Positions 28,014 to 37,048 of a stretch of 64,000 bases of DNA are shown in pieces; position 1 is the stretch's first letter; each line of letters starts with the position of its first letter. Source of the stretch: Clostridium sp. CX1. GTDB lineage: Bacteria > Bacillota > Clostridia > Clostridiales > Clostridiaceae. The notes under the pieces are model-generated. The model saw nothing but the letters and a program-made list of their open reading frames with translations. It had not been told where the DNA came from and did not search any database. The stretch spans positions 1 to 64,000 of the forward strand of contig NZ_JAODOO010000010.1 in NCBI RefSeq assembly GCF_025398335.1. Direction: 5' to 3'. The translations under genes were made by a program, and so were the position numbers.

Positions 28014-29132
28014 ATGAGTAAGACGCCTAAATTAAGGTTTCCTGAGTTTAACAGCGAATGGAAAACTTATTCCTTAGGGAATGTTGTAGAATTTTATGAT
28101 AATAAAAGAAAACCAGTTAAAGAACAGGAAAGAACTAGTGGACCGTATGCTTACTATGGAGCTACTGGAATTATAGACTATATAAATGATTTTATCTTTG
28201 AAGGTGAATATTTGTTATTAGGTGAAGATGGAGCCAATATAGTTACGAGAAATGCTCCGTTAGTGTATAAAACATCCGGTAAGTTTTGGGTAAATAATCA
28301 TGCACATATTTTTAAACCTAAAGATGACTTTAATATTGATTTTCTAAAATATTATTTGGAACTGATAAACTATATCCCATATAATACAGGAACAGCACAG
28401 CCTAAGCTAAATGCTGAATCGGTAAAAATAATACCAGTAAAAGCTCCTAATATTAAAGAACAGGAAAGGATTGCCTCCCTTTTTCTATTAGTTGATAAAA
28501 AAATAGAGAAACAAAAAAAGAAAGTTGAAACACTACAAGAGTATAAAAAGGGCATTATGCAGAAGATTTTTTTGCAGAAGGTAAGATTTAAGGATGAAGA
28601 TGGAGAAAGTTATCCAAAGTGGGAGGTAAAAATTTTAGGCGATATATGCAGCATAAATAAGGGAGAGCAGCTTAATAAACTAGATTTATTAAGTAATGGT
28701 GAATACTATGCCTTAAACGGTGGTATTGAACCTTCAGGATATACAGAAAATTGGAATACCAAGGAGAATACTATTTCTATTAGTGAAGGTGGAGCATCCT
28801 GTGGGTATGTAAAATTCAATGTGAAAAAGTTTTGGAGTGGAGGGCATTGCTATACTTTAGAAGGACTCTCAAAAAGCATTTATAATGAGTATTTATATCA
28901 ATATTTAAAGTTTTACGAACCGAGTATTATGGCGTTACGGGTAGGTTCTGGATTGCCCAACATTCAAAAGAGTGCATTAACAGGATTCAAAGTCAGTATT
29001 CCGGCTATAGAGGAACAACAAAAAATTGCTGATATCCTTTTTCAAATTGAAGAAAAGATTTATAAGGAGCAGAAAAAGCTAGAACAACTAAAAAAGTTTA
29101 AGAAGGGATTACTTCAAAAAATGTTTGTTTGA
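28014..29132 (+). CDS. hsdS: Type I restriction-modification system, specificity subunit S
   Basis: 372 residues with the classic two-fold layout: target-recognition domain 1 (about 10-155), a conserved helical spacer ending EYKKGIMQKIF, target-recognition domain 2 (about 200-325) and a second helical spacer ending KFKKGLLQKMF. The two spacers are clear internal repeats and set the gap in the bipartite DNA target. The recognition sequence cannot be read from the protein. The start is ATG at 28014 behind GGAGGTG; an in-frame GTG at 28005 overlaps that site and is rejected. There is no second hsdS or recombinase beside it, so phase switching is unlikely here. Confidence 0.94.
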   Translation: MSKTPKLRFPEFNSEWKTYSLGNVVEFYDNKRKPVKEQERTSGPYAYYGATGIIDYINDFIFEGEYLLLGEDGANIVTRNAPLVYKTSGKFWVNNHAHIFKPKDDFNIDFLKYYLELINYIPYNTGTAQPKLNAESVKIIPVKAPNIKEQERIASLFLLVDKKIEKQKKKVETLQEYKKGIMQKIFLQKVRFKDEDGESYPKWEVKILGDICSINKGEQLNKLDLLSNGEYYALNGGIEPSGYTENWNTKENTISISEGGASCGYVKFNVKKFWSGGHCYTLEGLSKSIYNEYLYQYLKFYEPSIMALRVGSGLPNIQKSALTGFKVSIPAIEEQQKIADILFQIEEKIYKEQKKLEQLKKFKKGLLQKMFV

Positions 29133-29141
29133 TAATAAAAA

Positions 29142-29169
29142 TATGCCACCTATATATAGGTGGCATATC
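29142..29169. terminator. Hairpin between hsdS and the TauE gene
   Basis: A perfect 28-bp palindrome built on ATATGCCACCTATA and its complement. It ends the hsd operon and probably also the convergent TauE gene. Confidence 0.75.
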
Positions 29170-29206
29170 ATATTTTGGGTAAGTTTTGCCGTATCTCTCT
29201 TTATAT

Positions 29207-30097
29207 CTATGCTGATTGATTAAGTTCTCTTGTTTCTTTTTTCGCCATAAAGGATTTAAACATAGTAAAGGATGTGTATAATACAACACAAACTACTAGC
29301 CATTTTAATGTGTTAAGCGGTAAAGTCTTAACAAGATAAGCGGCTATTAAAACTCCTATAGGACCACATATATTAATAGCAGTAGAAGTTTTAGTAGAAT
29401 GAGTTTCTGACTTTATGAATTTAAAGGATGCAAATGGTAGTAATAAAGCCCCAGATCCCATCATTATAGGGAAGGCAATCTTAGGATCCATTCCAAGTGC
29501 AAATATTAATGCCATACATGGGGCATATAAACCAACTCCCAGAGTATTAAGACCACCAAAAATAAAGTTACCAACCATTCCTATCACAAGTTTTGTTCCT
29601 GTAAGTCCAATAGCGTTACCACCAACAGGGAAAAGATTTAGTAGACCCGCAACCATTAAAAATGCTATGGCAATTAAAGCGATACCCATGGATGCTTGTA
29701 CAGCTTTTTCATTAAGTTTAGATATAATTCCTGCACCTACTAAAGCACCGGCAATTGCGGCAAGAATCATACATATAAGTGTAACAGGCTCAACCTCTAC
29801 CACTGTTAGAAAAATAAGTGCTTCTACAATAGTAGGGATTGTAGCTCCTACATTAAGGGTACCAGGAATTTTTTTATCATCTACAAGTTTTAAGTTTTTA
29901 AAGAGAGATGTTTCAATAGCGAAACTTCCAACGCCTAAGGTGTCAAAAAAGTTTGCAATAATCCCAATAATTCCTGAAATTAGAAAGCTTCCTTTCTCAA
30001 GAGTTCCTTCTTTAGACTTTCTAATATAGTCTCTGGCAAGGGTTACTGTAAAAATAATTCCGATAATTAAGGTAATACCTAGTAAAATTTTTAGCAT
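29207..30097 (-). CDS. TauE/SafE-family anion permease
   Basis: 296 residues with eight or so transmembrane helices. The family (sulfite exporter TauE/SafE, UPF0721) is recognised by the two-fold repeat. The first half has GIIANFFDTLGVGSFAIETSL and the second GMVGNFIFGGLNTLGVGLYA, each with the N-F-x-D/N-T-L-G-V-G signature. Members export small sulfur-containing anions or related substrates; the substrate here is unknown. ATG at 30097 behind AAGGATG. No sulfur gene is adjacent. The divergent neighbour is a MarR regulator, but its operator lies on its own promoter, about 220 bp away. Confidence 0.85.
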   Translation of the reverse strand: MLKILLGITLIIGIIFTVTLARDYIRKSKEGTLEKGSFLISGIIGIIANFFDTLGVGSFAIETSLFKNLKLVDDKKIPGTLNVGATIPTIVEALIFLTVVEVEPVTLICMILAAIAGALVGAGIISKLNEKAVQASMGIALIAIAFLMVAGLLNLFPVGGNAIGLTGTKLVIGMVGNFIFGGLNTLGVGLYAPCMALIFALGMDPKIAFPIMMGSGALLLPFASFKFIKSETHSTKTSTAINICGPIGVLIAAYLVKTLPLNTLKWLVVCVVLYTSFTMFKSFMAKKETRELNQSA

Positions 30098-30286
30098 AAA
30101 TAGTCATCCTTTCAAGTGTTTTGTTATTTTAATAACAATGCTATTTTATAGGACATATTAAAGTTTTACAACAATTATTGGAAGATAAAATGTATAAGCG
30201 ATCTAGTATTGAAAAAAGTTATGCATCATTCTGAAAAGTGACCATAAAGCTTCTTTTTAAAATTCAACAATGTTTACTTATAATAC

Positions 30287-30315
30287 TTGATTATTATTGA
30301 TTTATGAGATATACT
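30287..30315 (+). promoter_or_regulatory. Promoter of the MarR-YczE operon
   Basis: TTGATT (30287-30292), exactly 17 bp, then TATACT (30310-30315). The first operator palindrome begins on the last base of the -10. Confidence 0.7.
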
Positions 30316-30341
30316 TACCTAGGTAACAATTACTTAAGTAA
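30315..30341. promoter_or_regulatory. Double palindromic operator for the MarR regulator
   Basis: Two perfect 12-bp palindromes, TTACCTAGGTAA (30315-30326) and TTACTTAAGTAA (30330-30341), lie 15 bp apart centre to centre, directly downstream of the -10 and just before the ribosome site. Bound repressor would block transcription start, which fits autorepression by the encoded MarR protein. Confidence 0.7.
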
Positions 30342-30362
30342 GTATATGAAGGAGGCGTACAA

Positions 30363-30770
30363 TTGATAATATACGGCCATAAAATAAACCAATTAGCTCG
30401 AAGCTTTACTAAGAAATTAAATGAAAAAATTAATCCCCTTGGGTTACATAGTTCACAATGGGCGATTGTATTATATTTACATGAAAGAAAACAATGCACA
30501 CAAATTCAGCTCAGTCGATACCTAAATGTAGAAGCACCAACTATTACTAGGACGTTAATTAGGATGGAAAAGAGTGGATTAGTAATTCGTGAAGAGGGAG
30601 TTGATAAGAGAGAAAAACACATAAAACTAACGGAAAAAGCTTCTAGGATGTTTGGAATATGGAAGGAAGTTGAAAATGATATACAAGCAGAGTCTATAGA
30701 TGGCATTGATACAAATGAACTAGAGGTCTTTAACAGGGTTTTGGAAAAGATGATGAAAAATTTAGATTAG
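30363..30770 (+). CDS. MarR-family transcriptional repressor
   Basis: 135 residues. The winged helix-turn-helix is clear: SSQWAIVLYLHERKQCTQIQLSRYLNVEAPTITRTLIRMEKSGLV, then the wing REEGVDKREKHIKLTEKA with the conserved D-x-R-x-K/R. The start is a TTG at 30363, 7 nt after AAGGAGG; no ATG fits. It forms an operon with the YczE-like membrane protein 10 bp downstream, the usual pairing of a MarR sensor with the transporter it controls. The inducer is unknown. Confidence 0.9.
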   Translation: MIIYGHKINQLARSFTKKLNEKINPLGLHSSQWAIVLYLHERKQCTQIQLSRYLNVEAPTITRTLIRMEKSGLVIREEGVDKREKHIKLTEKASRMFGIWKEVENDIQAESIDGIDTNELEVFNRVLEKMMKNLD

Positions 30771-30780
30771 GAGTGACAAA

Positions 30781-31398
30781 ATGGTAGAAAAAAATGCAGC
30801 AAATTTTACTTTCAGATTAATACTATTCGTACTAGGAATATTTATTTTGGCATTAGGAGTTTCTGCTGTAATCAAAGCAAACTTAGGTGTTCCCACCTGG
30901 GATGTTTTGCATATTGGTTTAAACAGATTAGTTAATTTATCTATAGGAAGATGGATTCAAATAGTAGGAATTATTATGGTTTTAATGACAGCTTATTTTG
31001 AAAAGGAAAGACCAGCTATTTGGAGCATATTAAATATAGTATTAGTTGGATTTTTTGTAAATAGTATCTTGGGTTTAAATCTAATCCCTTCCTTCACAGG
31101 AGTAGTACAAAGGACAGTATTACTAGTATTAGGGACTATATTAATGGGAACTGGTTCTGGAATGTATGTATCTTCTAAAATAGGGGCAGGTCCAAGAGAT
31201 GGTATGACTTTATTTATATCTAAAAAGTTTTCTATTTCTGTCAGGTTATCAAGAACTCTACTTGAGATAATGGCTTTAGCAGTTGGATGGTTCATAGGAG
31301 GGCCTGTTGCACTTGGAACATTTATTACAATTTTCTTTATTGGGCCTGTTATGCAAACTTCATTGAGGTTTTGGACAAGGCAATTAGCAAGAATTTAA
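30781..31398 (+). CDS. YczE/YitT-type membrane protein
   Basis: 205 residues with five or six hydrophobic helices. It fits the YczE/YyaS family: N-terminal GIFILALGVSAVIKANLGVPTWDVLHIGL and GTGSGMYVSSKIGAGPRDGMTL, two half-repeats each with a polar L-G-V/A-x-P-x-D-x-L/M motif. The biochemical function of this family is not established; some members are linked to peptide or antibiotic production. It is co-transcribed with the MarR repressor, which suggests an inducible transport role. Confidence 0.8.
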   Translation: MVEKNAANFTFRLILFVLGIFILALGVSAVIKANLGVPTWDVLHIGLNRLVNLSIGRWIQIVGIIMVLMTAYFEKERPAIWSILNIVLVGFFVNSILGLNLIPSFTGVVQRTVLLVLGTILMGTGSGMYVSSKIGAGPRDGMTLFISKKFSISVRLSRTLLEIMALAVGWFIGGPVALGTFITIFFIGPVMQTSLRFWTRQLARI

Positions 31399-31421
31399 AT
31401 TTTTATTATATTTCTAATGGT

Positions 31422-31454
31422 AAAAGACCAAGAGCATAAAGCCTTGGTCCTTTT
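31422..31454. terminator. Convergent terminator
   Basis: AAAAGACCAAG, 10-nt loop, CTTGGTCCTTTT, with A/T tails on both sides, between the YczE gene and the convergent flippase gene. Confidence 0.88.
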
Positions 31455-31476
31455 GTCTAGTTACTAATATTTCATT

Positions 31477-32982
31477 TTAACTAAAGTTATTTTTGGCCAC
31501 AAATATTATAAATATAAAGGATAGGAAAAAACCTAAGCCAATTATAATAAAATTCTTAATTACAAATAAGTTGGAAGGTATTAAAGTATTAAGTATAGCT
31601 AGTACAAAATATAAAAGAATAGCTAAAAGGACGTATATCATAATTTCATAGGCAGTAATATTTATGTTGAATATTTTTTTTATCTCATGCATGTTTAATA
31701 GTAGCAATGCAAAAGAGGTTATTATTAAGGTTATTCCATATCCATAAATATTTATCCAGGAAATTCCTGTGAGTATAAATAAAAGTATAAGCTCAAATAT
31801 AGAAACAATTACTGAATTTCGTAGGATAACACTTTGTTTTCCAAGACCATTAAGTATACCAAAAGTAGTGGCAGATACGAAAGTAATAGGGGCTGCTAAG
31901 GCAGAAAACTTTATATAAGAGCCTAAATCAGTTCTATTATAGAATAACTGACCTAAGGAATCCGGGATACTGAGACAAATTATCATTGTAGCAACTCCTA
32001 GTAAAAAGGCAATTTTAATAACCTGAAGTATTCTCGTTTCTGCTTCCCAATAATTTTTTTTACTTAGCTTTTCTGAAAGATCTGGTATAAGCACTGTGGA
32101 TATAGAGTTAACTATAATCATAGGAAAGAAAATTATAGTTAAAGACATTCCTTTGAATTTTCCTATCATAGATAAAGCAACACTATATTCTATACCAGAG
32201 CTTACTAGTCTTCTTGGAACTATTAAAGCAGATACCGTTGATAAAGCGGTAGATAAAAATCCATTTAAGCAAAGAGGAAAGGATATAATCAATATGTTAA
32301 ACAGCAATTGAAGCCTGTCCTCTGGAGCGGAAAAAACAAAACGATAGCTTCTTTGTTTAACCTTAAAGTAAAAGTAAAGCAGAATAAAACTAGATAATTC
32401 CCCTATGGCTAGAGTTATATAGGCGGCAGTTACTGTGCTTTTTACACCTTTTAGTGCAAAAACGTTTATAATTGTCACGATAAATATTATTCTCAGCAGT
32501 TTTTCCAATATATCTATAAAAGCTGGAATTTTAATATTAGAGGTACCATAAAAATACCCTTTTAAAACAGAAGAAAGAGCTATAAAAATCATAGCAGGAC
32601 ACATAACCTGTATGGCGTGTAAAGTTCTAGTGTCCTTAATTATATAGTTACTTATAAAAGAAGCATTAACAAAGACAAAGGATACAACAATCAAAGACCA
32701 TACAGAATCAAATAGCAGAGATATATCTATAGATCTATTTAAATTTCTAAAATCATCCTTTGCAAAATAAATTGCAGCTATGGTTGAAATAGCTGTAACC
32801 ATTCCACCAGAAATAAGACATATAAACAAGTCATATATAGGCATTACTAAGCCATATAGTCCCATACCCTCTGCACCTAATTCACGGGACAGTATTATAG
32901 AAAATATAAACCCAAAAACCCCGGTAATTAGATTAGAAGAAATTAATAAAAGTGAATTTTTCAAAAACCTGTCTCTTCTCAT
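31477..32982 (-). CDS. SpoVB-like oligosaccharide flippase
   Basis: 501 residues, about 14 transmembrane helices, MOP superfamily. The N terminus (RDRFLKNSLLLISSNLITGV, SRELGAEGMGLYGLVMPIYDL) is the pattern of clostridial stage V sporulation protein B, needed for spore cortex synthesis. It shares the overall design of the flippase at 20.8-22.4 kb but is clearly diverged from it. ATG at 32982 behind GGAGTTTTT. I see no clear sigma-E promoter, so the sporulation role rests on family resemblance. Confidence 0.8.
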   Translation of the reverse strand: MRRDRFLKNSLLLISSNLITGVFGFIFSIILSRELGAEGMGLYGLVMPIYDLFICLISGGMVTAISTIAAIYFAKDDFRNLNRSIDISLLFDSVWSLIVVSFVFVNASFISNYIIKDTRTLHAIQVMCPAMIFIALSSVLKGYFYGTSNIKIPAFIDILEKLLRIIFIVTIINVFALKGVKSTVTAAYITLAIGELSSFILLYFYFKVKQRSYRFVFSAPEDRLQLLFNILIISFPLCLNGFLSTALSTVSALIVPRRLVSSGIEYSVALSMIGKFKGMSLTIIFFPMIIVNSISTVLIPDLSEKLSKKNYWEAETRILQVIKIAFLLGVATMIICLSIPDSLGQLFYNRTDLGSYIKFSALAAPITFVSATTFGILNGLGKQSVILRNSVIVSIFELILLFILTGISWINIYGYGITLIITSFALLLLNMHEIKKIFNINITAYEIMIYVLLAILLYFVLAILNTLIPSNLFVIKNFIIIGLGFFLSFIFIIFVAKNNFS

Positions 32983-33091
32983 ATAAAAACTCCTATGTAT
33001 TTTATTTTTTGTTTAAAATGTTCCCAACTCTAAATATCAGTAGTTTATATAGTGGGATTTATTTCATATGTTATAAATAAAGATTTAGAGG

Positions 33092-33193
33092 ATGGAATTT
33101 AAGAGTTATAGAAAACTACTAATTTATTTTCTAATAATAATAACTATGTTAATAGTTTTTATTATATTCTTTATATCTGTATCATTTATTTAA
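33092..33193 (+). CDS. Possible 33-aa single-span membrane peptide
   Basis: A short frame upstream of the CooS-like gene starts MEFKSYRKLL and then runs about 22 hydrophobic residues to its end. The AGAGG just before the ATG is too close to serve as a normal ribosome site, and AT-rich DNA easily yields such a frame. The rest of 32983-33327 contains only AT-rich DNA and a TTGACT (33227-33232) without a good -10. Confidence 0.2.
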   Translation: MEFKSYRKLLIYFLIIITMLIVFIIFFISVSFI

Positions 33194-33327
33194 GTGACTG
33201 TGGAAATTGAGAATTTTAACTGTAACTTGACTATATAGGCAAGTACTAGGAATATGGTACTCTATGAATATTTTTCAATTCTTTAGAGAAAACTTATCTT
33301 GAAAATGTAAGTATTGGAGGTAAAATA

Positions 33328-35244
33328 ATGAGTGAAACCATATTAGAAAGAACAGAAGGGCGAGTAAGTTACCACGATTCTGTAGAGGAAATGCTGAAAA
33401 GAATAAGAGAGGATGGAATGTCAAATGCATTCGATAGATGGGCACTACAAGAAAAAATCAGATGTAAATTTTGTCTTCAAGGTTTAAGTTGTCAATTATG
33501 CTCACAAGGTCCTTGCAGAATTAGTGAAAAAACTGGTCAAGAAAAAGGTGTCTGTGGAATAGGACCAGATGCCATGGCAATAAGAAATCTAGTATTGAAA
33601 AATGTTATGGGTGCAGGTACATATAGCCATCATGCCTATGAGGCTTTTAGAACATTGAAGGCTACAGGAGAAGGAAAAACACCATTTAAAATTAAGGATG
33701 AAAATAAACTTAGATGGATGTGTGAGAAGTTAGGAATTAATACAAACCAAGATGTAAATAAAATGGCTATTCAGCTTGCAGATGTTTTAGAAGAACAAAT
33801 GAGAGTTGATTCAGAGGATAAAAATCTAATGGTAGAGGCCTTTGCACCAAGAAAAAGAAAACAGGTTTGGAGAGATTTAAACTTATATCCAGCGGGAGTT
33901 TTACATGAAGAACAAAATTGTGTAGCAAGCTGTTTGACAAATGTAGATGGAAATCATGTGTCTTTGGCAGCTAAGGCATTAAAATTAGGTTTAGCTACTA
34001 TATATAATGCTCAAATTGGACTTGAGATGGCTCAAGATATTTTATTTGGAACTCCAATGCCACATGAAGTAAACGTTGACTTAGGCATTATGGACCCGGA
34101 CTATGTAAATATAGTATTTAATGGTCATCAACCATGGGCTGGAGCTGCAATGATAGAAAAGGCACGAAAAGCTGAAGTTCAAGAAAAAGCAAAGGCAGCT
34201 GGTGCTAAGGGACTTCGCGTAGTAGGATCTATAGAAACTGGTCAAGAGTTACTTCAAAGATTTGACGTAGATGACGTTTTCGTAGGATTAATGGGAAACT
34301 GGTTAACTATAGAGCCATTGCTTGCCACTGGTACAGTAGACGTTATGGCTATGGAAGAAAACTGTTCACCTCCTGCAATAGACCATTATGCTGAAAAGTA
34401 TCAGGTAACATTAGTAGCAATAAGCACTATTATAGACATACCAGGACTGCAACATAAAATTCCATATCATCCTGATAAGGTAGATGAAATGGTAAATGAA
34501 CTTATTAACTTTGGAATAGAAAACTTTAAAAAACGTAAAGATAAAAAAATTGAATCAATGGTTCCTAAAATAACACAAAAGGCAATTGCAGGCTTTTCTA
34601 CAGAGGCAGTACTTCAAGCCTTAGGAAACAAACTAGATCCATTAGTAGATGTAATCTCAGCAGGAAAAATTAAAGGGGTAGTAGCTTTGGCTAACTGTTC
34701 TACATTAAGAAACGGTCCTCAAGACTGGAACACAGTTAACCTTACAAAGGAACTGATAAAGAGAAATATACTAGTAGTAGCGGGAGGTTGTGGAAACCAT
34801 GCCCTTGAGGTAGCTGGCCTCTGCAGTTTAGAAGCAGCAGATATAGCAGGAGATGGATTAAAAGAAGTTTGCAATTTATTAAAAATTCCTCCAGTATTAA
34901 GTTTTGGAACTTGTACTGATACAGGAAGAATATCTATGCTTGTTACTGCTCTTGCAGACCATTTAGACGTAGATATACCTCAGTTACCGATAGCTGTAAC
35001 TGCACCGGAATGGATGGAGCAAAAAGCTACTATAGATGGCGTATTTGCTGTAGCCTATGGTGCTTACACTCACCTGTCTCCAACCCCATTTTTAACAGGA
35101 GCTCCTAAAGCTGTAAAACTTCTTACTGAAGACGTTGAAGGAATGACAGGTGGTAAAATAGCTCTTGGTGATGATCCTGTTGAGGTTGCTAATAACATAG
35201 AGGCACATATTAATGAAAAGAGAAAAGGATTAGGTTTAAGCTAA
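33328..35244 (+). CDS. cooS: Anaerobic CO dehydrogenase-family protein (CooS-like) with altered C-cluster
   Basis: 638 residues, normal CooS length, ATG behind GGAGGTAAAATA. The N-terminal cluster region has C46-x2-C49 (candidate D-cluster) and C55, C58, C63, C76 (B-cluster). The active-site region keeps His267, Cys346, Cys457, Cys488 and Cys529 and the catalytic Lys566. But the C-cluster Cys of the canonical G-I-C-C-T-G motif is missing: the segment reads GSIETG, with Glu303 at the ligand position. E564-Q-K566 replaces the usual H/S-x-K. His, Glu, Cys and ExK together are the ligand pattern of hybrid cluster protein. No cooF, cooC or acs gene is adjacent. CO oxidation is therefore uncertain; hydroxylamine- or NO-type reduction is an alternative. 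Confidence 0.88.
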   Translation: MSETILERTEGRVSYHDSVEEMLKRIREDGMSNAFDRWALQEKIRCKFCLQGLSCQLCSQGPCRISEKTGQEKGVCGIGPDAMAIRNLVLKNVMGAGTYSHHAYEAFRTLKATGEGKTPFKIKDENKLRWMCEKLGINTNQDVNKMAIQLADVLEEQMRVDSEDKNLMVEAFAPRKRKQVWRDLNLYPAGVLHEEQNCVASCLTNVDGNHVSLAAKALKLGLATIYNAQIGLEMAQDILFGTPMPHEVNVDLGIMDPDYVNIVFNGHQPWAGAAMIEKARKAEVQEKAKAAGAKGLRVVGSIETGQELLQRFDVDDVFVGLMGNWLTIEPLLATGTVDVMAMEENCSPPAIDHYAEKYQVTLVAISTIIDIPGLQHKIPYHPDKVDEMVNELINFGIENFKKRKDKKIESMVPKITQKAIAGFSTEAVLQALGNKLDPLVDVISAGKIKGVVALANCSTLRNGPQDWNTVNLTKELIKRNILVVAGGCGNHALEVAGLCSLEAADIAGDGLKEVCNLLKIPPVLSFGTCTDTGRISMLVTALADHLDVDIPQLPIAVTAPEWMEQKATIDGVFAVAYGAYTHLSPTPFLTGAPKAVKLLTEDVEGMTGGKIALGDDPVEVANNIEAHINEKRKGLGLS

Positions 35245-35248
35245 ATAA

Positions 35249-35302
35249 AAAAGCACTAGTAGATATTATCAAGATTGAATAATACTTACTAGTGCTTTTA
35301 TT
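35249..35302. terminator. Convergent terminator of cooS and ilvD
   Basis: AAAAGCACTAGTA and TACTAGTGCTTTT form the base; TATTAT/ATAATA extends the stem inward. T-runs on both strands. Confidence 0.85.
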
Positions 35303-35324
35303 ATGCTAAGTAAGTCTATATAAA

Positions 35325-37007
35325 CTATTTTTTTAATACGGCTCCAGTACTAGCTGAAGTAACAAGTTTACTATAACGATAAAGATAAGTACCTTCCTCT
35401 GCTTTACAAGGTGGTTGTGTCCAATTAGATAAACGGCTATTTATCTCTTCTTCAGAGAGTTCTACCTTTAAAACCCTGCTTGGTAAGTCTATCTGTATCA
35501 TATCACCATTTTCTAGTATTGCAATAGGTCCTCCTTCGGAAGCTTCCGGAGAGACATGACCAATACAGGGGCCTCTTGTGCCTCCGGAGAAACGTCCATC
35601 AGTAATTAAAGCTACAGATTTTTGGAGACCCATTCCAATAATTGCGGCAGTGGGACTTAACATTTCTCTCATGCCAGGACAACCTTTAGGCCCTTCATAT
35701 CTAATTACCACAACATCACCAGCCTTTATTTCCCTTTTTATAATTGCTTCAAAGGCTTCTTCTTCTGAATCAAATACCCTAGCAGGGCCTCTATGATGAA
35801 ACATTTCTGGCTCTACACCGGATTGCTTAATAACTGCTCCATCAGGAGCCAAGTTGCCATTTAATATTGCAATACCTCCTTCGCTGTAATAAGGATTATC
35901 TAAAGGTCTAATTACAGAGCTGTTAAGTATCTTTGTGTCTTTTATATTTTCCCCTAAAGTTTCTCCTGTGACAGTGATGGTGTCAGTAGAAATCAGGTTA
36001 CCTTCTGCGAGCACTTTTAGTATTGCAGAAATGCCACCAGCTTCATTTAGGTCTTCAATGCTGTGCATACCGGAAGGGCTCAATTTTGCTATATTTGGTA
36101 CTTTTCTACTTATTAAATCAAAGTGCTCTAAGTTTAGTTCAACTTTGGCTTCAGCTGCAATAGCTAAGAGGTGAAGAGTAGTATTACTTGAACCACCAAT
36201 AGCCATATCTACAGCTACTGCATTTTTGAAAGCTTTTAGCGTAAGAATATCTCTAGGACGAATATTATTTTTAACAAGCTCCACTATTTTCATACCAGCT
36301 TTTTTTGCAAGCTGTCTTCTCTTTCCGTAAGGGGCTGGGATAGTTCCATTGCCAGGAAGAGCCATTCCTAAAGCTTCTGCTAAGCAATTCATAGTATTAG
36401 CAGTAAACATGCCGGAGCAGCTTCCGCAAGTAGGACAAGAATTTTCTTCGATTTCTACCAGTTCTTCTTCGGCTATTTTGCCTTCAGCGTAAGCACCTAC
36501 TGCTTCGAAGGCACCATGTACTAAATCTATAACTTTTCCATTATGTTTACCAGTAAGCATTGGGCCACCACTTATATAGATAGCTGGAATATTAAGTCTT
36601 GCAGCGGCCATTAACATTCCAGGTACAGTTTTGTCACAATTTCCAACTAAAACAAGAGCATCAAATTTATGGGCCATTGCCATGACTTCTATAGAATCTG
36701 CAATTAGTTCTCTGCTAGAAAGAGGATATTTCATGCCACTATGATTCATTGAAATTCCATCACAAATGCCTATACAGGGAAACTCAATAGGAGTTCCTCC
36801 GCTGGCACTAATCCCTAATTTTACAGACTGAACTATTTCATTTAAGTGAAAATGGCCAGGAACTATTTCGTTATGTGAATTTACAACTGCAACTAGAGGC
36901 TTTTCTAAATCTTCAGGCAAATACCCCATGGCATATAGTAAGGAACGGTGAGGTGCACGAGCTACTCCTTCTGTTATTTCTTTACTTCTATAGTTTGTTT
37001 TTGACAT
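35325..37007 (-). CDS. ilvD: Dihydroxy-acid dehydratase
   Basis: Third common step of valine, leucine and isoleucine synthesis: dehydrates 2,3-dihydroxy acids to 2-keto acids, using an Fe-S cluster. 560 residues, normal. Visible: [17 protein letters not shown] near the N terminus, the cluster Cys in [11 protein letters not shown] and in [20 protein letters not shown], and [17 protein letters not shown] and [14 protein letters not shown] in the C-terminal domain. ATG at 37007 behind GGGGGTATTATA. It is controlled by its own T-box leader and lies divergent from the aminotransferase, away from ilvC and ilvB. Confidence 0.97.
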   Translation of the reverse strand: MSKTNYRSKEITEGVARAPHRSLLYAMGYLPEDLEKPLVAVVNSHNEIVPGHFHLNEIVQSVKLGISASGGTPIEFPCIGICDGISMNHSGMKYPLSSRELIADSIEVMAMAHKFDALVLVGNCDKTVPGMLMAAARLNIPAIYISGGPMLTGKHNGKVIDLVHGAFEAVGAYAEGKIAEEELVEIEENSCPTCGSCSGMFTANTMNCLAEALGMALPGNGTIPAPYGKRRQLAKKAGMKIVELVKNNIRPRDILTLKAFKNAVAVDMAIGGSSNTTLHLLAIAAEAKVELNLEHFDLISRKVPNIAKLSPSGMHSIEDLNEAGGISAILKVLAEGNLISTDTITVTGETLGENIKDTKILNSSVIRPLDNPYYSEGGIAILNGNLAPDGAVIKQSGVEPEMFHHRGPARVFDSEEEAFEAIIKREIKAGDVVVIRYEGPKGCPGMREMLSPTAAIIGMGLQKSVALITDGRFSGGTRGPCIGHVSPEASEGGPIAILENGDMIQIDLPSRVLKVELSEEEINSRLSNWTQPPCKAEEGTYLYRYSKLVTSASTGAVLKK

Positions 37008-37048
37008 TATAATACCCCCAATTCAGAATATTAGATTTTTACGAAAAC

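Noticed and set aside
28014-29132. Phase-variable hsdS locus
   Set aside because: There is only one hsdS, with no inverted partner copy and no recombinase beside it.
29415-30029. 204-codon + strand frame
   Set aside because: It is antisense to the TauE/SafE gene, low in complexity (Pro, Ile, Ser) and lacks a ribosome site.
33328-35244. Part of a Wood-Ljungdahl acs/CODH cluster
   Set aside because: No acsB, acsC, acsD, cooC, cooF or methyltransferase gene flanks the gene; its neighbours are a flippase gene and ilvD.
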